The notes under the pieces are model-generated. The model was not told the origin of the DNA and searched no databases. It saw only the letters and a list, made by a program, of their open reading frames with translations. The position numbers and the translations under genes are program-made. A DNA stretch of 64,000 bases, from positions 61,511,602 to 61,575,601 of the forward strand of contig NC_090249.1 in assembly GCF_037325665.1 (NCBI RefSeq), given 5' to 3'. This DNA comes from Littorina saxatilis (taxonomy: Eukaryota > Mollusca > Gastropoda > Littorinimorpha > Littorinidae). Each line of letters opens with the position of its first letter. Within the stretch, counting starts at the first letter, position 1. This document shows positions 55,601-64,000 of the stretch, piece by piece.

Positions 55601-57100
55601 GGCGTGATTACCTACAATGAAATCAGCAACAGGTGTATCCATGACGATAGCCTCAACCTCACCAGTGTAGAAAGGACAATCAACCTGAACCTTAATCACT
55701 GGATAGCGCCTCTTGATGTCTTTCTCAGCCATAGAAACCTCAAGATCCTGTCCTGTGAACTGAGACCTTGAAACTAATGAACTCTTCACGACACAAACCT
55801 GAGATCCAGTATCACGCAACCCCTCCACTGCAACACCATCTACTACAACCAGGCATCTCGGGTCGTAGTCTTGCTGGCTACAGGGAGTACACAAAGTAGG
55901 TACACTGACGGGCGGTAAAGACTTCTCAGGACCACTATTCACCGCTCCCGTCGACTTGCTCTTCTTGGGGCAATCTCTAGCCAAATGTTTGGGGGACTCA
56001 CAGATGAAACACTTCCTACCGGATGTACCAACTGAGTTATCTCCACTTTTCTGCTTTTCACCAACGCCAGCCTTTCCACCCTGATCACGATCATGCTGAA
56101 AAAACTTCTTACTGTCACGGTGTGCTTCAAAATGAATCTCAGCGGACTTAACTGCTTCGGCTAACGTCTGAGGTTTTTTCTCCTTAACGTACGCGGCCAT
56201 GTCCGCGCTCAGGGTCTGCAAGAACTGTTCAAGCAAAACCAACTGTTTCAGTTCTGTGATCTCGGAAAGCTCATGCCACTTAGTCAAATTCTCTTCAATG
56301 CGAGCACCGAACTGTCTGAACGTTTCATGTTCTTTTCTCTTGCAGGTTCTGAGACGACGGCGGTAGGTTTCGGCTGTGAGCTGATAGCGGCCTAACAACG
56401 CGACCTTCAAACCGTCATAGTCGTCCGCGCTATCATCATCAAGAGTGTTGTACACTTCTACAGCCCTACCCGACAACCTAGTCGAGACCCTAGTTGCCCA
56501 CGTATTTCTCTTCCACTTGTACAAGGTAGCGACTCTCTCAAACCTTTTCAACCAAGTAGCTATGTTTTCTTTGCTCTCATCAAACATCGGTATGGAAGGC
56601 CGAAAACCACGAAGGTCACTAGACCCTTCTTCACCTGAGGAATCTCCCTCATTATCAGCTCCATCCCTACTTCCTCTCTTCACCCTCTTACTTTCCGACT
56701 CTTTCTGCAAGAGTTGCATGCGAAGGTCATGCTCTTCTCTTTCTTGTCTTTGTTTTTCTTCAAACATCTGAGTACGTTCATATGCGGCTTTCTCATCAGT
56801 CTCTCGCTGAGCTTGAACATACTTAACTCTCTCATCAGTCTCTCGACGCGCTACTTCTAGCTTGTCCTGATAAGCTTTCCTTTCTAGTTCAAGTTTCTCC
56901 TTTTCTAGCTCTAGTCTAGCCTGTTCAGCATCTTCACGGGTCATTCGCTCGGCAATAAACTCAGGAATACTGGTAGATTTAACACCTAGCTCCTCAGCAA
57001 GTGAACGCCACCTAGCAATCCTATCCGAACTACTTTCCGTCCTAGACGCCATGATAGCACTATCATCAAGAACACGACCAGAACGAAGTTCCATAAACAA
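52688..57100 (-). CDS. Gag-Pol polyprotein of the LTR retrotransposon
   Basis: A single 1470-aa frame with Gag and Pol fused, as in some Ty3/gypsy-like elements. Order by approximate residue: a glutamate/arginine-rich coiled coil (60-140); a retrotransposon Gag domain (170-340); zinc knuckle CFICESPKHLARDC (363-377); aspartic protease with RDTGSQVCVV (about 427); integrase zinc-binding H2C2 (613-665); integrase core with AIDLVGP, TDRGTQF and GLVERYNG (683-790); GPY/F module WQGPFDVL (about 921); reverse transcriptase with the catalytic FMDDILV (1075-1260, motif near 1203); RNase H with LRTDASDHG (from about 1350). Integrase upstream of reverse transcriptase is the opposite of ordinary gypsy elements and matches the Gmr1-like group. 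The products would package element RNA, copy it and insert the DNA. Confidence 0.95.
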   Translation of the reverse strand: MFMELRSGRVLDDSAIMASRTESSSDRIARWRSLAEELGVKSTSIPEFIAERMTREDAEQARLELEKEKLELERKAYQDKLEVARRETDERVKYVQAQRETDEKAAYERTQMFEEKQRQEREEHDLRMQLLQKESESKRVKRGSRDGADNEGDSSGEEGSSDLRGFRPSIPMFDESKENIATWLKRFERVATLYKWKRNTWATRVSTRLSGRAVEVYNTLDDDSADDYDGLKVALLGRYQLTAETYRRRLRTCKRKEHETFRQFGARIEENLTKWHELSEITELKQLVLLEQFLQTLSADMAAYVKEKKPQTLAEAVKSAEIHFEAHRDSKKFFQHDRDQGGKAGVGEKQKSGDNSVGTSGRKCFICESPKHLARDCPKKSKSTGAVNSGPEKSLPPVSVPTLCTPCSQQDYDPRCLVVVDGVAVEGLRDTGSQVCVVKSSLVSRSQFTGQDLEVSMAEKDIKRRYPVIKVQVDCPFYTGEVEAIVMDTPVADFIVGNHARLGDSNVLPVYAVSKVVSVVTRAQAAAEGKKPTLLHVAAPGLETVTPEQLHDLQRNDPTLKSCSEAADRRDVRTSGHSGEVGFVWKKKILYREYRGGGSVYTQVVVPQQLRLGVIKLAHEPPMGGHMGVQRTRDRVWQQFFWPGMCADIRRFVLSCDQCQKVSHKPQKVPLGKMPLIDTPFERVAIDLVGPIIPASESGNRYILVFVDYATRYPEAIPLKSIEAVKVAEAMWAVWTRVGIPSEILTDRGTQFMSEVMKEVERLLAIKGLATTPYHAQGNGLVERYNGTLKTMLRKLAQEKPKQWDRYIPALLFAYREVPQESLGFSPFELLYGRTVRGPMSVLRNLWTEEQVDEQVRTTSEYVVDLRNQIEETCKLARQNLSAAAQKHAEVFNRKTVRRQFQPGDKVLLLLPQKKNKLQLCWQGPFDVLEKKGESDYRIRIYGREKLYHANLLKLYRDRQNTTDPSDVIPTIAVAVVEETEEMISPDRELPLPCLEGEETVADVNLSATLTAEQRRQVLEIAERHERVLTDVPLQTPLAVFDMTVESAKPVRVKQYPLPYAKVETIKEEVQAMKKLGVIEPAASPYNAPVVLIRKKDGKVRFCVDYRRLNDVTVFDAEPLPDVEHLFAGLGRATYFSKFDLSKGYWQIPIRDDVRPMTAFTTPVGQFQFTVMPFGLKNAVAVFSRMMRALLEPLGRNDVHNFMDDILVATETWKEHLAALEAVLRRLEQANLSARPKKCFVGFEELSFLGHVVRKGEILPEDNKLQKIDEAPVPETKKQVRAFLGLAGYYRKFIPNFSAIALPLSDLTKKNSPNTVVWTAECEKAFRALKARLTSKPVLQLPDLSQPFTLRTDASDHGLGAVLMQEKDGVFHPVAYASRKLSTPESKYSTIERECLAVVWATQKFQPFLYGQTFVLETDHQPLRYLQTAKVVNSRLMRWSLLLQAYSFTVRVIPGSRNVGADYLSRACVE

Positions 57101-57315
57101 GAACCAACTAGCAAACGGTTAGCCAAAACATGAAAAATCAAAACAAGGCACAGCTGACCGGCAACAAGGACAGGCAACCCACAAGGTTACCAGACAACAA
57201 CAAAAGCTAATTAACTACAGTACATCAGTGTCCAGTGTATGGGAAGTGTGGCCAACGACAAAAATGTAGTGAATTCCTTGAATTCTAAGAGGATTTATCC
57301 TGGCAAGCTCGCCAT
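57101..57315 (-). other. 5' leader of the LTR retrotransposon
   Basis: About 215 bases between the 5' LTR and the Gag-Pol start. The end adjoining the LTR carries the candidate primer-binding site (TGGCGAGCTTGCCAGG on the minus strand). Confidence 0.6.
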
Positions 57316-58712
57316 TGTCGCGTGCATGCACGTTTGCATGTTTAGTTTTTCACACAAAAACTTTGGCCACACCACACAGCACTCACAGAACACCAATGTA
57401 AATAAATGAAAGTATTTAATAGTTCCCAGTTGGGTGAAATATGGGGGTGACGATGGATGGAACAATGGAAGGGTTAACACGACAATATGAAGATGAACAT
57501 AATGAACATGAGAAAGTACACAACAGTCAAAATAATGTCAACAAACGACATACGAGACAATCAGGATAGTCAAACACAAAGCACGTACGTCACAAAGGCC
57601 CTCCTCATTCCATAAATGATATCTATCGTAAGAAAGTACTTATCTACACGTTCGACGAATTCAGGGGGGGGGTGCGCCCTCGGGTCGACACCTGCGTCTC
57701 TGTCGCGGGGGTGAGAGAATCAGCCCAGTTAAGAGCTGTCACACGGCACACACTCTGCAGCGACGGCGCCGGTTCGATGTTGCTGCCCAACAGCAGCGTG
57801 GTTACGCCGCTGTGACGTTACAAGATAGCTGCTCAAAACAGCGTGATGAAGCCTCGGAGAAGATCCAGAGGGGCTGCTCACACAGCAGCGTGGGGGTGAC
57901 GATGCGAGAGTCCAAACTGGCTGCTCACGCAGCAGCGTGGTGGTGCCTCCTCCATGCTGTGAAGCTAGGGTTCGCACCTTCCCGTCCGGTCTGTCTTCGA
58001 CAGTAAACACTGAAAGCCTAGAAGGCCAAAGTCAATATTCTCCCCAAAAATATAAGACACGTGACTTCCTCCTCCAATAGACATCATTATTAGGGATGAG
58101 GAGGAAGCACAATGACTAAACTTTGGTTTCCTTCTACGATATAATTTACCATTATAATGATTTCCTTTTAAACACTATGATGAACACTATTTACAACAAC
58201 ACAAAGACGAGACAAAACAGTACAACTGGTAACTAATGTAGGTTCCCCGTTCCCTGCCACCGGCCGCTAATTCACCTTCAGCAAAAACTGACAAAAGTCT
58301 ATCCAATTAGACCAAGAAATAAGACTTACCTCACACAGGCTAATGAAAAACATCGCGCACTTTACGCAACCGACTTTAACAAAGTCCACAGTAGACGTAC
58401 ATTACTACTGAAAATAACTTCGAACTCAAACGACAATTCACACACGAATTTCGAAGCCGTTCGAACAAACATCTGGTCTCGGCCGAGACAGAAAAAAGAA
58501 TGCCTATGAATTTCTCAGTCAGCAACCAGGTAAACGGTGAACCCTACAAATAGCGCGCAGCTTACCGTGAACGTCCCGTGCAATGCGTGCAAAGCGTGCA
58601 AGGCGCGAATCACTGAGCTAAGCCCAGCTACCGGTCTTCCCACCTTGACACAGGTACCTGTCAGCAACGCCCGACCAAGGAACCTTATAACTACATACAA
58701 CTGTCCGCGACA
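57316..58712 (-). repeat. 5' LTR of the retrotransposon
   Basis: About 1397 bp, matching the other LTR throughout by eye apart from one G-run length. As the upstream LTR on the minus strand it should carry the element's promoter; none was mapped. Confidence 0.95.
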
Positions 58713-58844
58713 TGCAGTGTCCACTAGATATTACGCAAGCCCTTTTTAAACAAAAATATGCATACGAAAACTTAAGAGCTGAGCACTGCTGCTACGTTTC
58801 TTTAGGCACTCGCTGAACATTTCCCAGGAGTGATCTTTGCACAT

Positions 58845-60480
58845 TGCGACTGTTGAGTGGGCAGCTTGGCTATTAGCCGCAGAGATGCTGAGCTCGACTG
58901 TTGAGTGGGCAGCTTGGCTATTAGCCGCAGAGATGCTGAGCTCGACTGTTGAGTGGGCAGCTTGGCTATTAGCCGCAGAGATGCTGAGCTCGACTGTTGA
59001 GTGGGCAGCTTGGCTATTAGCCGCAGAGATGCTGAGCTCGACTGTTGAGTGGGCAGCTTGGCTATTAGCCGCAGAGATGCTGAGCTCGACTGTTGAGTGG
59101 GCAGCTTGGCTATTAGCCGCAGAGATGCTGAGCTCGACTGTTGAGTGGGCAGCTTGGCTATTAGCCGCAGAGATGCTGAGCTCGACTGTTGAGTGGGCAG
59201 CTTGGCTATTAGCCGCAGAGATGCTGAGCTCGACTGTTGAGTGGGCAGCTTGGCTATTAGCCGCAGAGATGCTGAGCTCGACTGTTCTAGTGGGCAGCTT
59301 GGCTATTAGCCGCAGAGATGCTGAGCTCGACTGTTGAGTGGGCAGCTTGGCTATTAGCCACAGAGATGCTGAGCTCGACTGTTGAGTGGGCAGCTTGGCT
59401 ATTAGCCACAGAGATGCTGAGCTCGACTGTTGAGTGGGCAGCTTGGCTATTAGCCGCAGAGATGCTGAGCTCGACTGTTGAGTGGGCAGCTTGGCTATTA
59501 GCCACAGAGATGCTGAGCTCGACTGTTGAGTGGGCAGCTTGGCTATTAGCCGCAGAGATGCTGAGCTCGACTGTTGAGTGGGCAGCTTGGCTATTAGCCG
59601 CAGAGATGCTGAGCTCGACTGTTGAGCGGGCAGCTTGGCTATTAGCCGCAGAGATGCTGAGCTCGACTGTTGAGCGGGCAGCTTGGCTATTAGCCGCAGA
59701 GATGCTGAGCTCGACTGTTGAGTGGGCAGCTTGGCTATTAGCCACAGAGATGCTGAGCTCGACTGTTGAGTGGGCAGCTTGGCTATTAGCCGCAGAGATG
59801 CTGAGCTCGACTGTTGAGTGGGCAGCTTGGCTATTAGCCGCAGAGATGCTGAGATCGACTGTTGAGTGGGCAGCTTGGCTATTAGCCGCAGAGATGCTGA
59901 GCTCGACTGTTGAGTGGGCAGCTTGGCTATTAGCCGCAGAGATGCTGAGCTCGACTTTTGAGTGGGCAGCTTGGCTATTAGCCGCAGAGATGCTGAGCTC
60001 GACTGTTGAGTGGGCAGCTTGGCTATTAGCCACAGAGATGCTGAGCTCGACTGTTGAGTGGGCAGCTTGGCTATTAGCCACAGAGATGCTGAGCTCGACT
60101 GTTGAGTGGGCAGCTTGGCTATTAGCCGCAGAGATGCTGAGCTCGACTGTTGAGTGGGCAGCTTGGCTATTAGCCGCAGAGATGCTGAGCTCGACTGTTG
60201 AGTGGGCAGCTTGGCTATTAGCCGCAGAGATGCTGAGCTCGACTGTTGAGTGGGCAGCTTGGCTATTAGCCACAGAGATGCTGAGCTCGACTGTTGAGTG
60301 GGCAGCTTGGCTATTAGCCGCAGAGATGCTGAGCTCGACTGTTGAGTGGGCAGCTTGGCTATTAGCCGCAGAGATGCTGAGCTCGACTGTTGAGTGGGCA
60401 GCTTGGCTATTAGCCGCAGAGATGCTGAGCTCGACTGTTCGAGTGGGCAGCTTGGCTATTAGCCGCAGAGATGCTGAGCG
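58845..60480. repeat. 48-bp minisatellite, about 34 units
   Basis: Unit CTGTTGAGTGGGCAGCTTGG + CTATTAGCCGCAGAGATGCT + GAGCTCGA, with scattered variants (CCACAG for CCGCAG, GAGCGGG) and two units with one or two extra bases (59286, 60440). The period is 16 codons and frames stay open on both strands (TVEWAAWLLAAEMLSS on plus), but there is no start context, no conserved partner and the composition is uniform. I do not regard it as a gene. Confidence 0.97.
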
Positions 60481-60890
60481 CTTGTGTGCATTTTTTACTG
60501 CAAAAAGGCGTCGTATTAAGTGGTTGCTGTACTTCGGTGCTCATTTTGTATTTTGACGATTCTGATCACTCGTCAGGTTTATTAGCGTCATTATTTGTAT
60601 CTGTGGGGTGCAACTCTTGCACAACACCCATGAAAGCCCTGACAGAGTTATTTCTCATCATTGTCTAATACATTTTACTTTCTATTATTTTCCATTTGTC
60701 ATGAATTCAGTTAATTCTTGCTGAGTGTGACCTTTATTGATGGTATCCTGAGTCCTTCCGAGTCAATGATCATGAGGGGTTTTCCTTGGATCTTTTGATG
60801 GCGATTTTTGTACTGTTTTGAATACATTACATTTTACTGATTTGTTTCAATAGTTCTGGTTGGCTTTTTTTATTATAGCACACGTTTTGT
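60481..60890. other. No recognisable gene
   Basis: AT-rich sequence without identifiable features between the 48-bp array and the next dispersed element. Confidence 0.5.
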
Positions 60891-61726
60891 TACATTTAGT
60901 CAAGTTTTGACTAAATGTTTTAACATAGAGGGGGAATCGAGACGAGGGTCGTGGTGTGTGTGTGTGTGTGTCTGTCTGTGTGTATGTGTAGAGCGATTCA
61001 GAGTAAACTACTAGACGGATCTTTATGAAATTTTACATGAGAGTTCCTGGGTATGATATCCCCAGACATTTTTTCGATAAATGTCTTTGATGACGTCATA
61101 TCCGGCTTTTTGTAAAAGTTGAGGCGGCACTGTCACACCCTCATTTTTCAATACAATTGATTGAAATTTTGGCCAAGCAATCTTCGACGAAGGCCGGACT
61201 TCGGTATTGCATTTCAGTTTGGTGGCTTAAAAATTAATTAATGACTTTGGTCATTCAAAATCTGAAAATTGTATTTTTTTAATTTTTTTAAATGAAACGA
61301 TCCAAATTTACGTTCATCTTACTCTTCATCATTTCCTGATTTCAAAAACATATAAATATGTTATATTCGGATTAAAAACAAGCTCTGAAAATTAAAAATA
61401 TAAAAATTATGATCAAAATTAAATTTCCAAAATCAATTTAAAAACAATTTCATCTCATTCCTTGTCGGTTCCTGATTCCAAAAACATATAGATATGATAT
61501 GTTTGGATTAAAAATACGCTCAGAAAGTTAAAACGAAGAGAGGTACAGAAAAGCGTACTATGCAGCACAGCGAAACCACTACCGCGCTAAACAGGCTCGT
61601 CAGTTTCACTGTGTTTTGCACGAGTGGCGGATTACGGTCATTGTGAAAAAATGCAGTGTGTTCAGTTTCATTCTGTGAGTTCCACAGCTTGACTAAATGT
61701 AGTAATTTCGCCTTACGCGACTTGTT
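60891..61726 (+). mobile_element. TTTAGTCAAG-family element, near-complete copy
   Basis: Same layout as 41819-42610: palindromic start ATTTAGTCAAGTTTTGACTA, AGAGGGGGAATCGAGACGAG, a (GT)n run, TTTGATGACGTCATATCCGG, and end AATTTCGCCTTACGCGACTT. It has an additional segment near the 3' end (about 61585-61680). Non-coding. Confidence 0.82.
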
Positions 61727-61868
61727 TTACTTGTCTATGAAACTTGTGTTGCAAAGCCAAGTAGAGATTGTTACTGTAGCCGGAAATTCTATATGGACAA
61801 AATTCCACGATTGCAGGCAAAGTTTTAGTTTTACATGACTGTAGGGCATGATGACTGTAGGGCATGAT

Positions 61869-62072
61869 GAATGTCCACTGAGTAGATGTAGGCATGGATA
61901 CCATCACTCATGATCAAGTGAATGTCCACTGAGTAGATGTAGGCATGGATACCATCACTCATGATCAAGTGAATGTCCACTGAGTAGATGTAGGCATGGA
62001 TACCATCACTCGTGATCAGATGAATGTCCACTGAGTAGATGTAGGCATGGATACCATCGCGCATGATCAAGT
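61869..62072. repeat. 51-bp tandem repeat, four units
   Basis: The unit is GAATGTCCACTGAGTAGATG + TAGGCATGGATACCATCACT + CATGATCAAGT with few variants. Confidence 0.93.
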
Positions 62073-62079
62073 GAGATTG

Positions 62080-63080
62080 AAAGGATGATTGCTGACATGG
62101 TTGTGACTGTCCGGTGTATTTTATCTCTACCATGCCATGAAGATATTGTGCAGAAGAAAGAGTGGAAAATTTCCTTTTCGCCTTGGAACGTTCAGTTGTA
62201 CCTCAGTGGCTGTTTGTTGAATTCTGTTTATTTGTGACTCCTATTTTTGTTTTTTCATAGACTTTATTCTTGCCTTTTTAATGTTAAACTTTAGGTCTGA
62301 TGCGTGGAAGAAAGAGTCGTGCACTTTTTCGTTTGCTCTGGGACATAAACCATGACGTTTGGACTGTTGATTATATATTTCTGGCTTCTCGTATTTCCAG
62401 GTTTTAGAATATATTCTTGTCTTTTGTTTGTGTGGATATCATTTTCCATCCTTTTGCTTCGATTTTTGCAACCCCCCCCCCCCCTCCAGAGTATTAGATG
62501 ACCATAATATAATCTGTACAGTTTGACCTGTATGCTGTCAATTACTAGACCCCACATTTTCTTCTATTTTCCTTTCTTTTGAAAGGTGGGAAGCATTTGA
62601 ATCAAAAAAGTACTTATTTCTTTCGTTGTGCTTTAAAGGAGTCTTCAAAGTTGAGTTTTAACTCTTACCAGTTCGGGGGTTTTAGGGCATATTTTACAGT
62701 GCTGTTGGTGCCTACTTGCCGAGTGGCTATCTGGGGTCATATTCTAAATGAAATATAGAAAGTTATATATCAAATGAAAGGAAAATGAATAAGCTTTTCA
62801 TATTTGCAAAGAGAATTGTGCTATCTTTAAAGGTAAAAATTTTATGGGGGTGACAACATGATTTTTGTTGAAATTTGTACGCCCATTTTTTGGAACACGT
62901 GACAAACACAAAGAAGAAATTTTTTTTGTGTTCAGTTTATTTTAGATATGCTGCTAACTAGTCTGTTTGGGCATTCATTTTACATAACATAGCAAAGTTT
63001 TATAGAGTTTTGCTGATAAACAAAAAAGTTATTGTCACCTGAATACCCCCACCCAAATTTCAAAGTTGGACGTTTCATGC
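62080..63080. other. No recognisable gene
   Basis: AT-rich, with a poly-C tract at about 62471-62484. Short frames only, none resembling a known protein. Confidence 0.5.
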
Positions 63081-63084
63081 CTAA

Positions 63085-63172
63085 GGCCCCCCCCAAAAAA
63101 ATATTCTGTTTACGGTATCCTGACTGACCCTATTTTTTCGCGCGACCCTAGACTTTTGTTTGGCATTTGGTG

Positions 63173-63206
<34 letters not shown>

Positions 63207-63410
63207 ATTAAAAAAAAAAAATTTTTAAAAAAAAAATTGAAAAAAAAAAATTTAAAAAAAAAAAAAAAAAAGGGGCTTTGTTTTTTGGCAAAATAACTTA
63301 AAAATATGTTTTGGGGAAATAAAAAAAAAATTAAAAAAAAGTCCCGACCTACCGACCCTATTTTTTGGGCCTATGTTACCGTTAACAGACTTTTTTTGTT
63401 TGTTGCCTAA
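63085..63410. mobile_element. Diverged MITE with TACGGTA ends and an A-rich centre
   Basis: The ends (CTGTTTACGGTATCCTGACT... and ...TATGTTACCGTTAACAG) resemble the MITE at 39776-40074, including the GACCCTATTTTTT motif inside each end. The centre (63172-63340) is nearly all A with a few other bases and may contain sequencing-length errors. Confidence 0.55.
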
Positions 63411-63739
63411 TAATGCATTTCTATAACTAACTTATAACAAAAACCCAGCTTGTTTCAGTCATAAAGTGTGTCTTAAATATGAGTTTATCCACTGTCCGAC
63501 CCATCCAATGTAAAAAAAAAAAAAAAAAAAAATTATAATTAGATAATTGGTCAGTGGAAAACTACAGGGGGGGCATCGTAAGCTTGCTTACGATGGGCAA
63601 GGGAGCGAACTGGTAAGAGTTAAATCTTGGTATGTGAACGAGCTTTATCTGTCTTTTCGTACCGCTTTGTTTTCTTTCACATTTCTTGTGATTCACTGTC
63701 AGGAGCCTTTGTGATTCACTGTCAGGAGCCTTTGCTCTA

Positions 63740-64000
63740 TCTTATTTTCTTGTGATTTAAGTGCCGTAATCTTTTGTTGTATCTTATTCTTTGTTACTTT
63801 AAGTGCCGTAATCTTTTGTTGTATCTTATTCTTTGTTACTTTAAGTGCCGTAATCTTTTGTTGTATCTTATTCTTTGTTACTTTAAGTGCCGTAATCTTT
63901 TGTTGTATCTTATTCTTTGTTACTTTAAGTGCCGTAATCTTTTGTTGTATCTTATTCTTTGTTACTTTAAGTGCCGTAATCTTTTGTTGTATCTTATTCT
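63740..64000. repeat. 42-bp tandem repeat running off the right edge
   Basis: At least six units of TTTAAGTGCCGTAATCTTTT + GTTGTATCTTATTCTTTGTT + AC. A shorter duplication of GTGATTCACTGTCAGGAGCC precedes it (63690-63731). Confidence 0.93.

Larger units (their letters stand above)
51237..58717 (-). mobile_element. Young, apparently whole LTR retrotransposon, Ty3/gypsy-like with Gmr1-type domain order
   Basis: Minus-strand element of 7.47 kb (51242-58712) with two long terminal repeats of about 1.4 kb, flanked by a 5-bp target duplication TGCAG (51237-51241 and 58713-58717). The LTRs begin TGTCGCG and end CGCGACA. By eye they are identical except for the length of one G-run, so insertion is very recent. 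One long Gag-Pol frame lies between them. A G-rich polypurine tract (CTTGGGGGGCAT) adjoins the 3' LTR, and TGGCGAGCTTGCCAGG next to the 5' LTR could be the primer-binding site. No envelope-like gene seen. It looks whole. Confidence 0.95.

Noticed and set aside
58837-60556. Frames of 166, 328 and 412 aa over the 48-bp array
   Set aside because: Artefact of a stop-free 16-codon unit; no start context or flanking coding sequence.

Overview
The window looks like nuclear DNA of a gastropod mollusc. It holds intron-bearing genes, a tRNA-headed SINE whose core resembles the Nin-DC domain described from invertebrates, many foldback and MITE-like elements, and unusually dense minisatellites. Several dispersed families resemble repeats I associate with caenogastropods such as Littorina; that placement is inference. 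Almost none of the DNA is conventional coding sequence.

Two host genes are well supported. On the minus strand at 2215-4353 lies the 5' part of a secreted or membrane protein: a signal-peptide exon, an Ig-like exon and two exons forming a fibronectin-III-like domain. It continues off the left edge. On the plus strand at 43119-48524 lies a complete seven-coding-exon fatty-acid elongase of the ELOVL1/7 type (280 aa). A third candidate is a C2H2 zinc-finger reading frame (34014-34556, minus) inside a large inverted repeat.

Layout: 1-2240, a 51-bp array that copies the splice donor of the FN3 exon; 2.2-4.4 kb, the Ig/FN3 gene; 4.7-10.9 kb, non-autonomous transposons; 10.9-19.2 kb, two truncated LINEs, a TTAA-flanked MITE, a hAT-like element, a GTACGAAA-rich foldback and a SINE; 20-25.3 kb, microsatellites and a hairpin minisatellite; 25.5-29.4 kb, a 3.9-kb array of 34- and 27-bp units; 31.2-35.5 kb, the inverted repeat, each arm carrying its own younger insertion; 38.2-40.4 kb, a dispersed element broken by an internal 92-bp array and two insertions; 42.7-48.5 kb, the elongase gene; 49-51 kb, a MITE with two nested insertions; 51.2-58.7 kb, an apparently whole, very young Ty3/gypsy-like LTR retrotransposon; 58.8-60.5 kb, a 48-bp array; then dispersed repeats to the edge.

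The most striking observation is that three minisatellites are built on splice junctions of the two host genes: about 44 copies of a 5' splice site in the Ig/FN3 gene, about 15 copies of the exon-2 acceptor of the elongase, and about 31 copies of its exon-7 acceptor. The last includes 17 copies of the first 39 coding bases of the exon. Some exon-7 copies would add in-frame protein repeats if used. The LTR element has integrase ahead of reverse transcriptase, the unusual Gmr1-like domain order.
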